Source: Halobacteriales archaeon QS_5_70_15 (GTDB taxonomy: Archaea > Halobacteriota > Halobacteria > Halobacteriales > Haloarculaceae). Taken from it: 9,170 nt of DNA. The stretch covers positions 1-9,170 of the forward strand of contig PXRQ01000120.1 of assembly GCA_003022005.1 (NCBI GenBank), written 5' to 3'. The notes under the pieces are model-generated. The model searched no databases. It saw only the letters and a program-made list of their open reading frames with translations, and was not told the origin of the DNA. Each line of letters starts with the position of its first letter. Within the stretch, counting starts at the first letter, position 1. A program made the position numbers and the translations under genes. Shown here in pieces: positions 5,777-9,170 of the stretch.

Positions 5777-7066
5777 ATGGACAGCGACCCCCTCCCGGGG
5801 TTCGAACCCTCGCTGGCGTACGCCCGCGAGCGCGACGAGGCGGGGTTCGACCTCCGGGACCGGTTCGACGTTCCCGACGGGGAGTACATGGACGGGAACT
5901 CGCTCGGCCCGCTCTCGACCGACGCCGAGCGCGCGCTCGACCGGGTGATCGAGGAGTGGCGCGAACTCGGCATCCGTGGGTGGACCGACGCCGACCCGCC
6001 GTGGTTCGGCTACGCCGAGCACCTGGGCGAGCGCCTCGCTCCCCTCGTCGGCGCCCGCGGGGACGAGGTGGTCGTCGCCAACTCCACCACCGTCAACATC
6101 CACACCCTGATCGGGACCTTTCTGGATTCGGACGCAGTGGAGGGCCGGAAGGTCCTCGTGAACGAACTCGACTTCCCGACGGACCACTACGCCATCCGCG
6201 CACAATTCCGCCAGCGTGGCCTCGACCCGGACGAGCACCTCGTCGTCGTGGAGTCCCGCGACGGCCGGACGGTCGATCACGCGGACGTCGAAGTGGCGCT
6301 CGAAGCTACCCCCGAGGTCGGCATCCTGTTCATGCCGGGGGTGCTCTACCGCTCGGGACAGCTGTTCGATATCGAGCGGCTCGCACGGGCCGCCCACGAG
6401 CACGACGCGCTCGCGGGGTTCGATATCGCGCACTCGGTCGGCGCCGTCCCGCACGAACTCGCCGCGCACGGCGTCGACTTCGCCGTCTGGTGTCACTACA
6501 AGCACCTCAACGCCGGTCCGGGGGCCATCGCGGGACTGTACGTGAACCGCGAGCACTTCGGGACGACGCCCGCGCTCGCGGGCTGGTGGGGCCACGAGAA
6601 GGGGACGCAGTTCGACATGAACCCGACGTTCACGCCCGCCGACTCCGCCGGCGCGTGGCAGGTCGGGACGATCCCGGTGCTCGCGGCCGCCCCCCTCGAC
6701 GGGTCGCTCGACGTCCTCGAGGAGGTGGGCATCGACGCCGTTAGAGAGAGGTCGGTCGCGCTGACGGAGTTCCTGATCCGCCTCGTCGACGAGCGGCTCC
6801 CGGAGTGTGCCGTGGGGACGCCGAGGGACCCCGCGCGCCGGGGCGGGCACGTCGCGGTCGAGCACCCCGACGCCTACCGGCTCTGCAAGGCGCTCCGGGA
6901 CCGCGGGACGGTCGTCGACTTCCGGCCGCCGAACGTCGTTCGGGTCTGTCCCTCGCCGTACTACGGCACGTTCGAGGAGGTCTGGACCGTCGTCGGGAAG
7001 CTCCGCGAGATACTCGATTCGGGCGCCCACGAGGCGTACGACCCGCCCTCGGGCGGCGTCACGTGA
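5777..7066 (+). CDS. kynU: Kynureninase
   Basis: The 429-residue protein is a PLP-dependent fold-type I enzyme that cleaves L-kynurenine to anthranilate and L-alanine in tryptophan catabolism. It has the kynureninase opening YMDGNSLGPLS (37-47) and GWTDADPPWF (69-78). ANSTTVNIHTLI (101-112) is the cofactor phosphate region, and NELDFPTDHYAI (129-140) follows. DIAHSVGAVPHEL (216-228) has the aspartate that contacts the pyridine ring (D216). The Schiff-base lysine is K242 in WCHYKHLNAGPGA (238-250). The segment GWWGHEKGTQFDMNPTFTPA (269-288) is also diagnostic. The C-terminal domain ends in VRVCPSPYYGTFEEVW. Length fits the family. ATG 5777 begins MDSDPLPGFE and is the natural start; no strong ribosome-binding site is seen. 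Tryptophan 2,3-dioxygenase is not in the window. The anthranilate could feed tryptophan resynthesis or be degraded. The divergent hydrolase may be the preceding step. Confidence 0.95.
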   Translation: MDSDPLPGFEPSLAYARERDEAGFDLRDRFDVPDGEYMDGNSLGPLSTDAERALDRVIEEWRELGIRGWTDADPPWFGYAEHLGERLAPLVGARGDEVVVANSTTVNIHTLIGTFLDSDAVEGRKVLVNELDFPTDHYAIRAQFRQRGLDPDEHLVVVESRDGRTVDHADVEVALEATPEVGILFMPGVLYRSGQLFDIERLARAAHEHDALAGFDIAHSVGAVPHELAAHGVDFAVWCHYKHLNAGPGAIAGLYVNREHFGTTPALAGWWGHEKGTQFDMNPTFTPADSAGAWQVGTIPVLAAAPLDGSLDVLEEVGIDAVRERSVALTEFLIRLVDERLPECAVGTPRDPARRGGHVAVEHPDAYRLCKALRDRGTVVDFRPPNVVRVCPSPYYGTFEEVWTVVGKLREILDSGAHEAYDPPSGGVT

Positions 7067-7141
7067 ACGGGCCGGGTCTCGGGCGGCTCCGTCCCGTCCT
7101 CCCTCCTCGTCCCGGCACGTTCCGCCCCGCTCCGAACCCGG

Positions 7142-7915
7142 CTACCCCGTGTTGACCATCCCGCCGTCGACGACGAGCGACTCGCCGTTGACGTAGCCCG
7201 AGCGGTCGCTCGCGAGGTAGACCGCCGCATCGGCGACCTCCTCCGGCTCCCCGAACCGTCTCGAGGCGATGCCATCCACGAGGTCCTCCCCGCGCTCCCC
7301 GCCGACGAGGGGGACGTCATCGGTCGTCATCGCCGTCTCGATGACGCCCGGATGGATGGCGTTCACCCTGATGCCATCGGGGCCGAGCGCGGCGGCCGTC
7401 GCGTACGTCAGCAGCTTGACCGCCCCCTTGGACGTGCAGTAGGTGACGAACGGGGCCGAGCCACGGAGTCCGGCGATACTCGAGAGGTTGACGACCGCCC
7501 CGTCCCGGTCGTCCTCAATCATCCGCCGGGCGGCGTACTGCGTCCCGAAGAACACGGCCCTGACGTTGACGTCCATCAACTGCTGGTACTCCTCGGGAGT
7601 CACGCCGAGGAACGACTCCGACCGGAACACCCCCGCGTTGTTGACCATCACGTCGACGCCGCCGAACGCCTCGGCCGCGTCGACCGCCGCCTCCAGTCTC
7701 CCGAGGTCGGTCACGTCGCAGTCGACGAACGCCGCGCTCGATCCCGTCTCCCGGACCAGTTCCTGCGTCGGCCTCCCGCCCTCTCGCGGCTCCTCGCGGC
7801 GATCCGCGATCACGACGTCCGCCCCCTCCTCGGCGAACGCCAGCGAGATGGCCCGCCCGTTGCCGCTCGCGCCGCCGGTAACGACCGCCGTCCGCCCCGC
7901 TAACAGGTCCTCCAT
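7142..7915 (-). CDS. Short-chain dehydrogenase/reductase
   Basis: The 257-residue protein is a classical SDR, an NAD(P)-dependent oxidoreductase with a Rossmann fold. The cofactor motif is TGGASGNGRAI (13-23), DVT is at 68-70, NNAG is at 92-95, and DVNVRAV has the structural Asn117. The catalytic residues are S146, Y159 and K163 (YCTSK). HPGVIETAM (188-196) and the C-terminal YVNGESLVVDGG (241-252) complete the pattern. Asp38 at the end of the second strand (VVIADRRE) favours NAD, although the two arginines after it leave NADP possible. The motif has GNG where most relatives have GIG. The open frame extends to 8092, but ATG 7915 gives a standard SDR N-terminus (MEDLLAGRTAVVTGG) and has a TATA element 27 bases upstream. 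It is divergent from the lyase gene and convergent with kynU. The substrate, an alcohol or ketone, is unknown. Confidence 0.92.
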   Translation of the reverse strand: MEDLLAGRTAVVTGGASGNGRAISLAFAEEGADVVIADRREEPREGGRPTQELVRETGSSAAFVDCDVTDLGRLEAAVDAAEAFGGVDVMVNNAGVFRSESFLGVTPEEYQQLMDVNVRAVFFGTQYAARRMIEDDRDGAVVNLSSIAGLRGSAPFVTYCTSKGAVKLLTYATAAALGPDGIRVNAIHPGVIETAMTTDDVPLVGGERGEDLVDGIASRRFGEPEEVADAAVYLASDRSGYVNGESLVVDGGMVNTG

Positions 7916-7936
7916 GGCGTTCCGAGTGCACACCGG

Positions 7937-7946
7937 ATCATAAGTG
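7937..7946 (-). promoter_or_regulatory. TATA-like element of the dehydrogenase gene
   Basis: The minus strand reads CACTTATGAT, centred about 27 bases before the ATG at 7915. It resembles the element before the left-edge GNAT-like gene (both contain ACTTATG). It supports the chosen start and a leaderless transcript. Confidence 0.6.
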
Positions 7947-8081
7947 TCGAGGTGTGCCCGAGACCGCCCCACGGCCGGACGTCGGTCATCGCGTCGCGGG
8001 ATCACGGCCGACCCCGACCGCCCCCTAGCCTCGGCCACACCACCCACATTGATGGGCGGCGGCCGGGAAGCCGGCGCACCG

Positions 8082-8945
8082 ATGGCCGCCACGACCCGGC
8101 TCCGCGAACTGATCGACCGACCCGAGATACTCCCCGCGATGGGGGGGTACGACGCCCTGTCGGCCCGGCTGATCGAACAGGCCGGCGGCGAAGTCGTCTA
8201 CATGAGCGGGTCGTCCGTCTCGACCTCCGTCCACGGCTCCCCGGACGTCGGGCTCACGACCATGACCGAGATGGTCGACCGGGCCCGGGGGATGGTCGGG
8301 GCGGTCGACGTGCCTGTCTTCTGCGACGCCGACACGGGGTACGGAAATCCCGTCAACGTGCGGCGGACCGTCGAGGAGTACGAGCGCGCCGGCGTCGCCG
8401 GTATCCACATCGAGGACCAGACGTTCCCGAAGAAGTGCGGCCACTTCGAGGACAAGGCCGTCGTCCCGACAGGGGAGATGGTCGGGAAACTCCGGGCCGC
8501 GACCGACGCCCGGAACGACGAGGACTTCGTCGTCATCGCCCGGACCGACGCCATCGCCGTCGAGGGGTTCGAGAGCGCGATCCGGCGGGCCGAGGCGTAC
8601 GTCGACGCCGGCGCGGACGTCCTGTTCGTCGAGGCGCCCACGACCCGCGAGGAGCTCGAGCGGGTCGGCGAGGCGTTCCCGGACGTCCCCCTGGTGGCGA
8701 ACATGACCGAGGGGGGCGAGACCCCGCTGTTCACCGCCGCGGAGTTCGAGGCGATGGGGTACGACGTCGTCCTCTACCCGGCGACGGGGTTCAAGGCCGC
8801 GGCGAAGGCCATGCGAGAGCTGTACGAGGAGATCGCCGAGACGGGGACACAGAAGGGAATGATGGACCGGCTCGTCTCCTGGGAGGGCCGGAACGAGATC
8901 ACCGGGCTCGACGAGGTGGTCGAACTGGAGCGGCGCTACCTTTGA
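8082..8945 (+). CDS. Isocitrate lyase/PEP mutase superfamily C-C lyase (methylisocitrate-lyase-like)
   Basis: The 287-residue protein is a beta-barrel enzyme of the isocitrate lyase/phosphoenolpyruvate mutase superfamily. From the N-terminus it shows MGGYDALSARLIEQAG (20-35) and MSGSSVSTS (41-49). DADTGYGN (82-89) supplies magnesium-binding aspartates, followed by GIHIEDQTFPKKCGHF (107-122) and VIARTDA (151-157). The KKCGH loop carries the catalytic cysteine (C119) of true lyases such as isocitrate, methylisocitrate and dimethylmalate lyases; phosphonate-forming members lack it. So it most likely cleaves a 2-hydroxy-tricarboxylate or substituted malate to pyruvate, glyoxylate or similar plus a second acid. 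The exact substrate is open. At about 290 residues it is too short for classical isocitrate lyase and right for a methylisocitrate-lyase type. ATG 8082 (MAATTRLREL) matches family starts; ATG 8052 would add ten residues. No methylcitrate synthase or dehydratase gene is visible nearby. Confidence 0.9.
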   Translation: MAATTRLRELIDRPEILPAMGGYDALSARLIEQAGGEVVYMSGSSVSTSVHGSPDVGLTTMTEMVDRARGMVGAVDVPVFCDADTGYGNPVNVRRTVEEYERAGVAGIHIEDQTFPKKCGHFEDKAVVPTGEMVGKLRAATDARNDEDFVVIARTDAIAVEGFESAIRRAEAYVDAGADVLFVEAPTTREELERVGEAFPDVPLVANMTEGGETPLFTAAEFEAMGYDVVLYPATGFKAAAKAMRELYEEIAETGTQKGMMDRLVSWEGRNEITGLDEVVELERRYL

Positions 8946-8965
8946 CAGCGACAGAGTCCCGCCCT

Positions 8966-9049
8966 TCCCGTGAGGGACGAGTGTTCCGACGTACTGTCGG
9001 AACCGAGGACCGAACAGGGCGGCCGTGGATCGCGTAAGCTCCCGTGAGG
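8966..9049 (+). repeat. Pair of 10-bp direct repeats near the right-edge GC shift
   Basis: TCCCGTGAGG occurs at 8966-8975 and 9040-9049, just left of the lower-GC gene fragment. Such short repeats can mark an insertion or recombination site, but a 10-base match is also possible by chance. Confidence 0.35.
8983..9003. terminator. Inverted repeat after the lyase gene
   Basis: GTTCCGAC (8983-8990) and GTCGGAAC (8996-9003) are perfect 8-base arms around a 5-base GTACT loop, 37 bases past the lyase stop codon. A smaller hairpin, TCCC/GGGA around GTGA, lies at 8966-8977. It could help end or stabilise transcripts arriving from both sides. There is no T-tract, so factor-independent termination is uncertain. 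Confidence 0.45.
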
Positions 9050-9059
9050 AATCACCGCG

Positions 9060-9170
9060 TTACTGCTTGTCTTGAGTCTCCAACGCTTCAAGACCGGCTT
9101 CTAATACCTCTGTATAGGCTTCCGAGAGGTCCAAATCGTTCACTTCTGCATAGTCTTTGATTCGCCCACC
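9060..9170 (-). CDS. Partial CDS, C-terminus of an unidentified protein (possibly ribbon-helix-helix)
   Basis: Thirty-six codons and a TAA stop (complement of 9060-9062) are open on the minus strand up to the right edge; the start is outside the window. The end reads RIKDYAEVNDLDLSEAYTEV followed by LEAGLEALETQDKQ. The pattern of a short helix, a turn with Asp-Leu-Ser-Glu, and a second helix ending AGLEAL resembles the two helices of ribbon-helix-helix DNA-binding proteins, such as small regulators or antitoxins. That is a guess from shape, since the DNA-contacting strand would lie beyond the edge. Base use differs from the rest of the window: GC is clearly lower, with codons such as ATC AAA, GAT TTG, GTA TTA and TAA. 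This suggests an acquired or accessory gene. Confidence 0.6.
   Translation of the reverse strand, partial: GGRIKDYAEVNDLDLSEAYTEVLEAGLEALETQDKQ

Noticed and set aside
5621..7030. Minus-strand open frame opposite kynU (469 codons)
   Set aside because: Kynureninase motifs on the plus strand are unmistakable; the antisense translation has no family features.
7352..7903. Plus-strand open frames opposite the dehydrogenase
   Set aside because: They overlap a complete SDR with intact catalytic residues and read as shadows.
1..9170. CRISPR array, transposase, rRNA or integrase
   Set aside because: No regularly spaced repeats, no transposase or recombinase motifs and no rRNA-like stretch were seen on either strand.

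Overview
The window looks like haloarchaeal chromosome. GC is high, almost every third codon position is G or C, and the predicted proteins are strongly acidic. It encodes the archaeal/eukaryal ribosomal protein L15e and the archaeal/eukaryal kinase RIO2. Several genes have a TATA-like element centred about 27-30 bases before the start codon, the usual arrangement for leaderless haloarchaeal transcripts. The genus cannot be fixed from the sequence alone.

Layout, left to right. (1) Bases 1-58 hold the first 19 codons of a minus-strand gene that resembles haloarchaeal GNAT acetyltransferases, with a well-placed promoter. (2) Bases 266-653 hold a small winged-helix regulator broken by one clear and one probable 1-base frameshift, followed by about 300 bases without a confident gene. 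(3) Bases 951-1805 encode a two-headed winged-helix protein with a repetitive polar linker; a 12-base palindrome lies between its TATA element and its start. (4) Bases 2034-2624 (minus) encode L15e. Its upstream region has a ribosome-binding site and three consecutive inverted repeats. (5) Bases 2837-3409 (plus) encode a small winged-helix protein with two C-terminal membrane segments (DUF7344-like). (6) Bases 3632-4540 (minus) encode RIO2. (7) A divergent pair follows: an HSL-type alpha/beta hydrolase (4635-5615, minus) and kynureninase (5777-7066, plus). (8) A second divergent pair is a short-chain dehydrogenase (7142-7915, minus) and an isocitrate lyase/PEP mutase superfamily lyase (8082-8945, plus). 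(9) Bases 9060-9170 (minus) are the tail of a gene of visibly lower GC, which may come from an accessory or mobile region.

How the genes may work together. L15e and RIO2 both serve ribosomes, as structural protein and biogenesis kinase, but are separate transcription units here. Kynureninase makes anthranilate from kynurenine in tryptophan breakdown. The divergent hydrolase belongs to the fold family that includes kynurenine formamidase, which makes kynurenine, so the two may catalyse successive steps; that is an inference from position and fold. The dehydrogenase/lyase pair looks like carbon catabolism with unknown substrates. No CRISPR array, rRNA, tRNA, intact transposon or clearly new multi-gene system is visible. 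The most unusual points are the structured region upstream of L15e, the broken regulator, the possible formamidase/kynureninase pair, and the low-GC gene at the right edge.
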